From Eutreptiella sp. 'Long Island Sound 2002' (Eukaryota > Euglenozoa > Euglenophyceae > Eutreptiales > Eutreptiaceae), in contig OZ038385.1 of NCBI GenBank assembly GCA_964036045.1, positions 57,631,919 through 57,695,918 on the forward strand: 64,000 nt of DNA. The letters are read 5' to 3'. Positions 23,209-31,308 of this stretch are shown piece after piece; position 1 is the stretch's first letter; each line of letters begins with the position of its first letter. The notes under the pieces are model-generated. The model was given only the letters and a program-made list of their open reading frames with translations. It was not told where the DNA came from and did not search any database. Position numbers and translations under genes: made by a program.

Positions 23209-23985
23209 TGTCCCGACAGAAGCGGGACGCGAGGGTCATAGATGTCCCTCTGGCCTTCGCAGCTGTGCAGGGGCGACCGGGATCTGAGCGTACTCGCGAA
23301 CGCCAGGAGAGAGAAGACGTCATCGACGTCGATGCTGAGCCCCCCCCCCCCCCATCGGCAAGCACCTCTTCTATCCGTCGGCTCCGAGTCGCGGCACACC
23401 GGACGGGTGCGGTCGCGTCGGTCCTGGGAAAGAGGAAAGCAGCAAGACCGGCAAGGCTTGTGGGTGCGGCTGCCCGAGCAGCAGTTTCCCGCCGAGTCGG
23501 AAGTGGGTCGGTGGGCTCGGGAGCCTGCGATGCGGTGAGTGGGATGCGTGGCTGCGTGACCTGCGTGCATGCCTCCCTAGGGCCCCGCCGGGCTCGTTGG
23601 AATGGCGCCTAATCCAATTTCTGGATTGGGGGGTGGAGGCGGCTAGGGACCGGCAGCAGCCGGATTTCCTGCCCTTGATTGCAACCGCACTGTCCTCCCT
23701 AGACTCCGGGGTTTGGGAGTCCCTGCTACACGATTCTACGTCGCCAAAGTTGCTGATGCAGCGCGTACGGGAAGAAGTGTTGAGTAGGGGTTTGGGGGTG
23801 GTGGGCATGTTCCTATCCCAGCTAATATTTGGGAGCGTTATGTGCCGGAGTCATTTGCGTCGGTTGCTAGCCGCCACTTCTCAGGAGTTGGGCCCCCGTT
23901 GGACGAGGCGGTTGTCATGTTGCATGCTTTGCGTAGCTAGAACCTGTTGTTCCCCCTCCCGCCAGGGTCTCCGGGTCCGAACGGG
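22954..23985 (+). pseudogene. Gag-like / N-terminal part of decayed retroelement
   Basis: Open segments shift frame across a (GA)n run at 23167-23202 and a C run at 23340-23353. The best-preserved part (about 23560-23860) reads R-L-I-Q-F-L-D-W-G-V-E-A-A-R, then P-D-F-L-P-L-I-A-T-A-L-S-S-L, leading directly toward the reverse transcriptase. An N-terminal domain of the element that follows is the simplest reading; no specific Gag motif or zinc knuckle is visible. Confidence 0.4.
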
Positions 23986-24686
23986 GGGGGTTTTGCCATC
24001 CCAAAAACGCTTGATAAGTGTAGCCTGGTTGTGAACTTGGTGCCAGTGAATAGACCTGCCTGAGAAGCCTGAGAAATTTTCGCTGCCGTCAGTGGAGGTC
24101 CTTGCCCTTTTGGCGCAGGTGGCACAGCAGGGGTCTTCCTTTTTCCTCCCCCCTTTATATAATAGAGCTAGATGTCTCTGGCCAGGTTTGGGAGGTGCTA
24201 GGGCTCCGGGGGGGGGGGGATGAGGAACTGTGTATGTGCCATATTCAACTCAGTAATTGTTTTTGGTCGCTGCGCCTCCCTGAAGCCTTCTGGGGGGCCT
24301 TCCGTATCTCGGATGGTGAGGGAGGAGTTTTATCGTTCAGGTGCTTGCCTTTTGGTTGGAAGTATAGCCCTGTTCTATGCCAGAAGGTATTGGAACGTCT
24401 GGTGGAGGAGATTGGCCTGGTGGGGGTGTTGGTTTTGATCTACATCGACGATGTGCTCATTGTGGGACGGGGTAAAGGGCGCGTGCGTGGGCAGGCTATG
24501 CGCGCGGTGCAGGCGTTGCGTGCGGCGGGTGGAATTATAAGCCCAAAGAGCACCTTGGAGCCGGTTACGCGCCTGGTGTGGCTGGGGGAAAGCCGTGGAC
24601 TTGGGTGGGGGCAGCCTGCGGACGGCGGGGAATGCGTCGGAGGCCCTGCTGGCCCATTAGCTGAGATTGTCCGTCGGTGTCTGTAG
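23986..24686 (+). pseudogene. Reverse transcriptase domain, frameshifted
   Basis: The fingers motif G-G-F-A-I-P-K-T-L-D-K-C-S-L-V-V-N-L-V-P-V-N lies at about 23986-24048, followed by a TGA and a change of frame. From 24102 the palm reads N-C-F-W-S-L-R-L-P, then L-P-F-G-W-K-Y-S-P, and the catalytic Y-I-D-D at 24441-24452, then G-G-I-I-S-P-K-S-T-L-E. Both frames are needed, so the copy is dead as read. The pattern is that of LTR- or DIRS-type reverse transcriptase rather than LINE type; without an integrase or tyrosine recombinase the class is open. Confidence 0.75.
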
Positions 24687-24824
24687 TGTGAGGCGCTTGC
24701 AGCAGTTTCTGGGGCGCGCGCAATGGATTTGTAGACCTCGTTTTGGGCATAGTCCTCACTTATCGGGGGTCTGGGCTCATGTGTTGCCCCCCCCCCCCCC
24801 TGTCTGCAGTTTACCCCGGTCAAG

Positions 24825-25182
24825 TTGTTGCATTCTATGCGCGTGGTGTGTGTGTTGGCTTTGCCAGGTTGGTTGGTGGTCCCCCTGCCGCGAGAGGTGC
24901 GTAGAAAGCCGGTGTTTGTGTATGTTGATGCGGCGCTCGACGGTGGGGTGTACAGGTTGGGGCTTTTTTCGATGGAGCTTGGTTCGCGGTCAACGGTGCC
25001 CCTTGAGCAGCCGCCGAACCAGCAATGCGCGGAGGTGCGTGCTGTCCTGTGGGGTTTGAAATTTGTTCTTAATGTAGGCGTCCGCGAGGCACATCTTTTT
25101 GGTGACAATGCGGCGGCACTGGTGCAATTTTTGCGGTGCAAAGCGAGCGTGGGGCGTGTGCACCAGCAGCGCCTGCTCAAGT
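24825..25182 (+). pseudogene. Retroelement RNase H, first part, interrupted by insertion
   Basis: The frame follows the reverse transcriptase and reads V-F-V-Y-V-D-A-A (Asp at 24927-24929), Q-Q-C-A-E-V-R-A-V-L-W-G-L (Glu at 25032-25034) and H-L-F-G-D-N-A-A-A-L (Asp at 25104-25106), the three acidic residues of an RT-linked RNase H. It is cut at codon 25182 by the nested element that begins at 25183. The domain resumes at 26043 and again at 26719. Confidence 0.7.
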
Positions 25183-26038
25183 CTTAGGCGGCCAAAACAG
25201 GTACACTTTTGTACCGGGGGGTATGCAAATTTTGACTAGGTAATTTGCCTCATGTACCTACGTTTTGCCGAGGGAAATTTTAAGCTTTCAGCTCTTTGGT
25301 CCAATTACCCCCAAAAATGCATGTTTTCGGCCCAAAAAAGCATATGCTGGATTTGGCAAATTACCTATATTTTTCTGGTAGAGGCCCAAAATCTGCGGTA
25401 TTCTGATTTACATGCCCTACTTTTTTACTTACGTACCTCACAACGTTTTGTCATGATTTTTTTTTCAGCCTTTTCATGGTCACTGACTGAAGAATGTAGT
25501 TAAATGATGCCATTTTCAATTTGTATTGCGAGGCCTCGCAATCCAAATTGAAAATGTAGGTATATCCCTTGAATTACCGTCATTCTGAATTGGAATGCGA
25601 GGCCTCGCATTCCAAACTGGGTAATTTGGCTATTTTACCCCCATTTTCAGAATGCATATTTAGAAATACACCTATTTACATTGGTAGCTCCACTGTGTAC
25701 ACACTGAACAGCAACCACGTATTGTTGAAATGGGGTCCTTTTACACATCCAACTGAGTGTATTGCGAGGCCTCGCAATCCAAAATGTGGGTAAATAGCTC
25801 CATTTTCCAACAAAAATGATTTTTGGATTGCGAGGCCTCCCAATCGCTAATGAGGAAGTGTGAAAAAGCACCCCTTTTGTACAGCCTTGTTGAAAAACTG
25901 ACTTTTTTGAGACCCGGTCCCGCTTCGAAAAATTGTTCACAAAAAAAGTGCGTATTTGGTAGAATTTACCGACCGTCTTTTTCTGTTCATTTTTCTAACG
26001 ACCCCGGTACAAAAGTGTACCTGCTTCGGCCGCCTAAG
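25183..26038. mobile_element. Nested TIR element 1 (856 bp, 5-bp target duplication CAAGT)
   Basis: The left end CTTAGGCGGCC (25183) and right end GGCCGCCTAAG (to 26038) are inverted. The arms continue through GGTACACTTTTGTACCGGGG with two differences over about 36 bp. CAAGT flanks both sides (25178-25182 and 26039-26043). Removing the element and one CAAGT lets the RNase H frame read across. The interior is non-coding and holds four GCGAGGCCTCGC palindromes. It behaves like a MITE or non-autonomous DNA transposon. Confidence 0.85.
25525..25845. repeat. Four copies of a GCGAGGCCTCGC palindrome
   Basis: Palindromes centred on GCGAGGCCTCGC occur at 25525-25542 (ATTGCGAGGCCTCGCAAT), 25592-25613 (22 bp, perfect), 25761-25778 and about 25825-25845 (one mismatch). 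The flanking bases vary in matched pairs, so the arms have stayed complementary. They may be protein-binding sites or hairpins of the nested element. Confidence 0.9.
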
Positions 26039-26042
26039 CAAG

Positions 26043-26087
26043 TGTTTCAGGTACCTGTGGGCGTCCTGCCCAAGTTTTACGGTTTAC
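26043..26087 (+). pseudogene. Retroelement RNase H, middle fragment
   Basis: Forty-odd bases between the two nested elements read C-F-R-Y-L-W-A-S-C-P-S-F-T-V-Y in the frame left at 25182, as expected for the helix and strand after the second catalytic Asp of RNase H. Confidence 0.6.
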
Positions 26088-26718
26088 CCCCCCCCCCCCC
26101 CTTGCGCAAGCACGGCCTTGTCTAAGCACGAAGACCCCGTGTGACCGTTGTTTTGATGGGTTTTTCTTACCACGGTTTTTATGGTCAGAAATTCATTGTT
26201 TCGTTATTGTGCGCTGATTTTACAGGGAAAGAAGGGCTGGGTCATGTTTGTGATGGTTCCTCTTGCTCACAACAACATTCTGATTGGTACTGCAACCCAA
26301 TGGTAATTGTTTTGCTGTGGTTTTTAGCCATGAAAAATGTTGCTATCGCTGGCTTGGGTGTCACATACATCCAATCCACTGGTGAGCATGCACCTGCCAC
26401 CATCATTGGTCCTTCTACGCGTGGAGATGACTTCATTCATTTGAAGTACATGAGGAATGGGCATGAGCTTGAGCATCATGCACCTTTTGATCGCGTCCTC
26501 TTCCCAATTCGCAGCCCATCCCCATTTTGCCTACACGTTGTGTTCTAGTGCCATGTTTGTGAGTGATGTGCTTGGTGTGGGGTACGGACAGGTTTTCTGT
26601 GTGCAGTGTCTCTTTGTGTTGCGCGTCGCGCGCAAGCACCGGCTTGTCTAAGCACGGGGACCCCGTGTGACCGTTGTTTTTCTGACCTTGGCCGTGCTTG
26701 CGCAAGGGGGGGGGAGGG
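26088..26718. mobile_element. Nested TIR element 2 (631 bp, 3-bp duplication TAC)
   Basis: Both ends are a C run followed by CTTGCGCAAGCACGGCC in inverted orientation (left after 26100, right ending near 26706). TAC at 26085-26087 and 26719-26721 flanks the element. Just inside each end lies a direct 50-60 bp repeat (CTTGTCTAAGCACG, then GACCCCGTGTGACCGTTG) at about 26115-26155 and 26645-26683. A related copy is at 49870-50545. The element carries a small coding domain at 26330-26548. Confidence 0.75.
26330..26548 (+). CDS. Small protein with PATVVG-like domain, inside nested element 2
   Basis: ATG 26330 opens 72 codons: V-A-I-A-G-L-G-V-T-Y-I-Q, then H-A-P-A-T-I-I-G-P-S, G-D-D-F-I-H-L-K-Y and D-R-V-L-F-P-I-R-S-P-S-P. 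A homologous domain is on the minus strand at 48938-49318 (G-V-F-Y-T-R-S-N-G, P-P-A-T-V-V-G, H-L-E-H-Y, S-I-S-F). Both begin with Met close to the domain start, so this is a stand-alone protein or a first exon. I know this pattern only as a recurring element-linked domain and cannot give a function; an SH3-like fold is a guess. Confidence 0.5.
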   Translation: MKNVAIAGLGVTYIQSTGEHAPATIIGPSTRGDDFIHLKYMRNGHELEHHAPFDRVLFPIRSPSPFCLHVVF

Positions 26719-27006
26719 TACATTCACTGGGTGCGTGGTGCAGTGAATCCGGCGGACCCCATCAGCAGGCTGCATGGCCAGTTTGCAGGGGATCTGGGCC
26801 TGGCACGCGAGGTAGCAACGCGTAGAGTAGGCGATCTGTGGGCCTTTCCGGACCGCCAGACGGTTTTTCTGTGGACCCTGGGCGTCCCCATGGGGCCTTT
26901 TGTGCTTCCGCAGGCATGGCGATCGGGAATCCGGTCGTATGAGGGGGGGGGGAATTCCATGAGGTTTTCTTGCAGTATAGGCTGGAGGAGTCAGTGGGGG
27001 CGATGA
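26719..27006 (+). pseudogene. Retroelement RNase H C-terminus and linker
   Basis: Immediately after nested element 2 the frame reads Y-I-H-W-V-R-G-A-V-N-P-A-D-P-I-S-R-L-H-G-Q, the classic N-P-A-D-P-x-S-R ending of an RT-linked RNase H. It then continues through R-R-V-G-D-L-W-A-F and T-L-G-V-P-M-G-P-F to a stop at 27004-27006. Confidence 0.7.
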
Positions 27007-27103
27007 CATAGCATGCGGGGTCCAAATCAGGGGGCCCTGTGCGGTTGCGCCAACCCTGTGTGTGCCGTGTGTTGCTTTTGCATTTGCTGTTTCTTTGCCC
27101 GCG

Positions 27104-27580
27104 TTATGGCACGAAAAAAGGGCAAACGGCGCAACCGTGGGCGACGCCGGCACCGGCGATCCCAGGAGGCGACCGCCCGGAAGGCTGCGGGGCGGGGAGC
27201 GCCTGCGCGGGGCCCTCCGCGGGCTGCTGGCCCGCCGGCCGGTGCGCCGGGTGCTGCTGGCGACGGCCGCGAAGATGTTCTTCTAGGTCGACGTCCCGGA
27301 GGCCCTCGCACCGGCGGTGCTGCGGGACGCCGCGCTCGACATTGCGCGGCGCCTGCACGGGACGCCTGCCCGGGCGTTCCGCCCCGAGGGCACCCCCAAC
27401 GTCAAGCCACCCGGCCAGCACCACATGTGCTCGCACAAGTGGCGGGTGGTGTACCAGCTGGGCACCGTCTACTTGACGATGAGCAGGCATTGCCTACATG
27501 AAGGCAGGCACCTGCCTTATGTATTCGTGCAAGGCTCCCTGCGGCCGGTGGTGGGCGTGGCCCACCTGTTTGATCCGTAA
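27104..27580 (+). pseudogene. GC-rich basic ORF with frameshift, unknown
   Basis: From ATG 27104 the frame begins M-A-R-K-K-G-K-R-R-N-R-G-R-R-R-H-R-R, a strongly basic start. A second frame, interrupted by a TAG near 27284, gives L-R-D-A-A-L-D-I-A-R-R-L-H-G-T, then H-M-C-S-H-K-W-R-V-V-Y-Q-L-G-T-V-Y-L and ends at 27580. GC content is far above the neighbouring DNA. It may be another protein of the same retroelement (a nucleic-acid-binding part) or an independent insertion. Confidence 0.3.
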
Positions 27581-27717
27581 GGGACAAGCTGTGTGGGTAT
27601 GTTTTGCTACAGTTTTTGGCATGACCCAGACCCATGTGGGGCGGTACACTGTCGAGTTTGTTTGGCCTGCTTCGGTGTCCGTGCTTGTGTGCTTTCGTTT
27701 TGTGCTAAAGGGCCCAG

Positions 27718-28334
27718 CCCTGCCTCAGCCAGATCGGTATTTTCGGCGACAGACAGTCGACCGGGTGGGCCAGAAGAGAGCCACAGTGGCGGCCTTAGAG
27801 TTAGAGGGCTTGGAGGGTGTGCAGGTGCCAAAAGTCTATATAGATGGCTCTTTTGGCCTTGAGGCGCCAGGACGAGGGTTTGCGGGATATGGAGTCTGGT
27901 TCGGGCCGCTAGACCCACGCAATATGGCGCAACCCCTCGGAGGGGTCGTGCAGACAGTGAATCGAGCAGAATTCTGTGCTTGCATTGCAGCCCTCAGGGT
28001 CGCCCCGAGGAGACAGGCTGTGCGGATTGTGACAGACAGCAAGTATGTGTATGATGGTATTTTGAAGCACCTCCGGCGCTAGAGGCTACAAGGGAGACCT
28101 TTTTTGAACTCTGACCTCTGGCTGCAGCTGCAGGCGGAGGTTGGTGCACGGGTAGCCCCCACGTTGTGGCGCCATGTATATAGCCACATAGAGATTTGTG
28201 GGAATGAATGTGCTGATGAGCTGGCCAACCAGGGCCGGCTGGCACACCCCCTACGGCGCCAGTTCCTGCGTGACCAGGCGGAAGCTGTGGGTAGACCGCC
28301 GGTTGTGATACGCACGGCGTGCAAGGCTCAGTAG
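27718..28334 (+). pseudogene. RNase HI domain with one in-frame TAG
   Basis: A single frame carries all the landmarks of cellular-type RNase HI: V-Y-I-D-G-S (Asp 27843-27845), N-R-A-E-F-C-A-C (Glu 27969-27971), V-T-D-S-K-Y-V-Y-D-G (Asp 28035-28037) and S-H-I-E-I-C-G-N-E-C-A-D-E-L-A. The only break is TAG at 28080-28082 in L-R-R-[stop]-R-L-Q-G, where the family usually has Trp, so one TGG to TAG change explains it. It lies downstream of the RT-linked RNase H and may be the second (archaeal/plant-type) RNase H of the same element. Confidence 0.65.
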
Positions 28335-28404
28335 CTAGTTTGCGTGTACCACCTGGTACTAACCTTTTGATTCTATTTGCGGGGCATACCACGTCCTGTG
28401 GTAG

Positions 28405-28505
28405 GAATTTATCGTAGCACAGTTGGTAATGCGCATCTCTTCCATTCCACAGAGGGTGGTTCGAACCCCGGAGAGGGCTGGGAACCGCCGAACGTCCCGC
28501 TTTTG
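28405..28505 (+). ncRNA. Pol III-type unit 1 (tRNA-like, SINE candidate)
   Basis: TAGCACAGTTGGTAAT at 28415-28430 matches the A box and GGTTCGAACCCC at 28458-28469 matches the B box, at normal tRNA spacing. TTTT follows at 28501-28504. The acceptor, anticodon and T stems do not pair well, so this is not a working tRNA; a tRNA-derived SINE head or Pol III RNA fits better. Confidence 0.45.
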
Positions 28506-28721
28506 GTGTGGGAGTGGTAAGGTGCGAGCATACCTGAATGTGCACGGGGGGACGAGCCCCGCAGTGCGCTTCGTCTTTGCAGGCCGTCGCGAACCGTGGA
28601 GGCGACGGCGCCGGCCAGCTCATGAAGAGCTGCAGCTCTTGGTTGGCGCCGGCGCTAGGCCCTTTCTACCAGCCAGGTGGAGAATGCAGTGTGGGATGGT
28701 GGGTCCGATAACGGATATTTG

Positions 28722-28850
28722 AACACATCGGTAGCGTAGTATATTGGAAGTGCACGGGTGCTTCGTCCCGGAGGGCGTAGGTTCGATGCCCGTTGCCCGG
28801 CGTGTACACGACGGCGCCGGCAACTCTCTTTCCTCTTATCTATTTTTTCT
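28722..28850 (+). ncRNA. Pol III-type unit 2 (tRNA-like, SINE candidate)
   Basis: TAGCGTAGTATATTGG at 28732 (A box) and GGTTCGATGCC at 28780-28790 (B box) are followed by a TTTTTT terminator at 28843-28848. An anticodon-like arm (CGGG/CCCG) lies between. Unit 1 and unit 2 regions share the downstream word GACGGCGCCGG, suggesting a common origin. Stems are too poor for a tRNA. Confidence 0.45.
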
Positions 28851-30161
28851 ATTCCTGAGTCCTGCTGCACAAGAATGTCTCGTTTGTTTGTTGCGGCGTT
28901 TCCACGATCAAACATGTTAGCACTAGTTCTGCACGGGGAATTGCACCTGCAACTGCACAGGCACAGCCTGGGGCTCTTCAGAGGCTTCTGTGTGTTTGTT
29001 TGTTGCAATGTTTCTGCTCCGCCCCTGGTTCGACCAGTTTGGGGGGTCAGCCTCACTGACCCACTGACTCCGGCATAAACAGCCATATGAAGTCCATATG
29101 TGCATATGCGAGAGGGATGGAGTATTGTTCCTACGGTTAGGAAGCTGTGAATCAGTGTGCTAGGGGCTACTGCAAGGCCCACACATGAACTCCGAACTCA
29201 TGGTTATTGCAGCGATGTAGGATGTAGGAATGTTGAACCTCGCAGTTTGAGCATGATTCGAATGGAAGCCTTGGTATATAGATATATTTTTTTCTGAGTG
29301 TTGCGCGAGTACACTCGCGTGACAGTTGTCAACACTCACGTGACAATTCCCTTGTGGCCATGCTTCCAAAGCTACAGCAGAAATAGTTTCCAATCATTAT
29401 TATGGGAGGCCAAAGCCGCTGACTTCCCCGCTTTGGGTTATGTAGCCACCTTGATTTGTCCTCACTTTAGCGACCCCACACAGGCTGGCAATGCTGCATG
29501 GTTTGGACCTCGGTGACATTTTGGCCCTCCATGAAAGGGGGCAGAGGCAGGGTTTCCTTTGCCCAAAAACTCTGCTTCTCTTGAACCCCCCCCCCCCGCC
29601 CTCCTTCTCCCAAGCATACAGCACAGATGTTACCTCCACCAGGAAACACAGACACCGACAGCCAGCCTTAGTGCAGAGCCCATGTGATTAGTTGAATGCA
29701 GACCAGCTGTTGTGGTAGGCAAAACACAGCGGCCACCAGATCTTACTAGCCCCTGACATGTGTGCACACGATCACAGTAGAGAGAAGTAATTGAATATAT
29801 CAGAACTGCTGAACATTGCTGCATATGCATACCAGGGCGTGCATGTGTGTAGCACTTGTTGACCAAGCATGCAAGTGAACCCAGCCTCATTAAGAGCCAG
29901 AGGAGATGCTAGAAGCCTTTCTGCAGATGAGCCCATCTGAATGCTTGGAGGGATGCAGAGAAAATGTCCATCATGTTTCCAATCCCTGCCATTGCCATGA
30001 GGCTTGTGTTTCGAAGTCTGCAAGGCTGTACATTCTGAGTTTTAAAGTTTAAAGTTTTAAAGTTACAGCATTGCTATGCACCACTGAAATGCATTCATGC
30101 AGACTGCTCCCAGCATCATTTTCACCCCAATCACCTGAAATGGTTTCACAATGTCCCACAG
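28851..30161. other. Gene-poor stretch
   Basis: I see no convincing exon. GGGTTATGTAGCCACCTT at about 29437-29455 is also found at the start of the 85-bp minisatellite (33776-33793), so this may be a fragment of the same family. A C run lies at 29587-29597. Confidence 0.45.
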
Positions 30162-30783
30162 GCCAACTTCAAAGATTGATGCCTGGTCAACATGTAATCC
30201 TGGACCAACAAGCAGTGCTGGATCAACATGCAGTGCTGGGCCAGCACAATTCTTTAAGCACAATCTCAGACCGCGGCCACAGCCTTCTGCCAGCGACCTG
30301 GCAGAACCTCCCTCACTGGCCTCTTCACAGAGCAGCCGGAAGCGGCCGCGAGAACCTGGTGCTGTTCATGTAAGTGCAAAGCAACGGACCCCACCAGGGC
30401 CGCTGCCCTGTCGCAAACAGTTGCCTTCACCACCCCTCTGTGGTCGCTCAGTGGAGGCAGCCAGCAGTAAGCCCCTCGTCCAGGAATGGGAGAGCCATCC
30501 TGTGACAGTGGGACCCAGGCTGGAATATGTACCTGGGCGTGACGTGCTGATCAATGCACAGCAGATTGCTGCTGGCCTAGAGGTGTTTGAAAAACGCTCT
30601 GGACAGCATGTACTGACGGGAGCCGCTGTACCATTAGAAATCCTGTGCAAAGGATTCCCAGCCATTCAATGTGTTCTCCATCGGTTCTACGAGGGCCGGC
30701 TGCCCATCAACATTGATGGGAGGGCAAATGCCGGTCCTGTGGATTTGAAGGCTTTCCTGGCTCAGCCCCGCGTTCAAAAGGAG
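30162..30783 (+). CDS. Hypothetical protein, large internal exon
   Basis: The segment lies between an acceptor (ATGTCCCACAG, AG at 30160-30161) and a donor (GAG|GTGTAC at 30784). The first third is Ser/Pro-rich with a basic K-R-P-R-E-P; the last 90 codons look folded: Y-V-P-G-R-D-V-L-I-N-A-Q-Q-I-A-A-G-L-E-V-F, then F-P-A-I-Q-C-V-L-H-R-F-Y-E-G-R-L-P-I-N. I do not recognise the family. A 24-bp direct repeat (GTGCTGGAYCAACA type) lies at 30186-30248 in its 5' part. Phase 0 at the donor fits the next exon at 31093. Confidence 0.45.
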
Positions 30784-31092
30784 GTGTACCTGTGCATTTG
30801 TATTCACAGCATTTTATTCCCCCAATCACCAGGGATGGACATGATTTTTGCGCCACTGGGGGGGTCTGGATCCAGGGTTGGGGGTTTGAAAATGGTCACA
30901 AATTTACTAAAGAGCCATGCAAACCCTGAAAGTATTGAGACCAAACAAAGGTGTCCACGGTAAAATGTCACGTCACATCCACCGGGGACAATTCTGATTT
31001 CAGTGTTCAGTTTTGTTGGAGTGTTTGCATTAATTGCTGTTGCACTGCACAATATGTGACTGCTGCACCGTTTGTGTAATGTGTTGTTGCAG

Positions 31093-31308
31093 GCGTTTTT
31101 GTTCCTTTTCGCTACAATGGGCCAAAGCAAGATTTATTGCCAATGTAAGCACGTTGTAAGAGATGCTGCGTGTTGGCAGAAGCGCTCTAATGCAAAACGC
31201 AAAGAAGAGGCATCGGCGGCACAAGCTGTTGCTTTGGCTGTGGCTGCTTGTTGTGCTGTGGGGGTGGCTGCTACTGCTGTTGTTGTGGAGCGATTATTAC
31301 ATTTCTAG
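31093..31308 (+). CDS. Putative terminal exon with hydrophobic tail
   Basis: After GTGTTGTTGCAG the frame (phase 0, matching the donor at 30783) reads 71 codons to TAG: K-I-Y-C-Q-C-K-H, a basic K-R-S-N-A-K-R-K-E-E, then a run of more than 20 Ala/Val/Cys/Leu residues ending E-R-L-L-H-F. The C-terminal hydrophobic run suggests a tail-anchored membrane protein. Linking it to the exon at 30162 rests on phase and order only. Confidence 0.35.
   Translation, partial: AFLFLFATMGQSKIYCQCKHVVRDAACWQKRSNAKRKEEASAAQAVALAVAACCAVGVAATAVVVERLLHF

Noticed and set aside
27013-27501. 162-codon ORF read from its upstream alternative start
   Set aside because: Its first 30 codons are Cys-rich leader without support, and its C-terminal half is a shadow of the better frame ending at 27580; only the basic start from 27104 is mentioned.
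28405-28850. True tRNA genes
   Set aside because: A and B boxes are good, but acceptor, anticodon and T stems do not pair.
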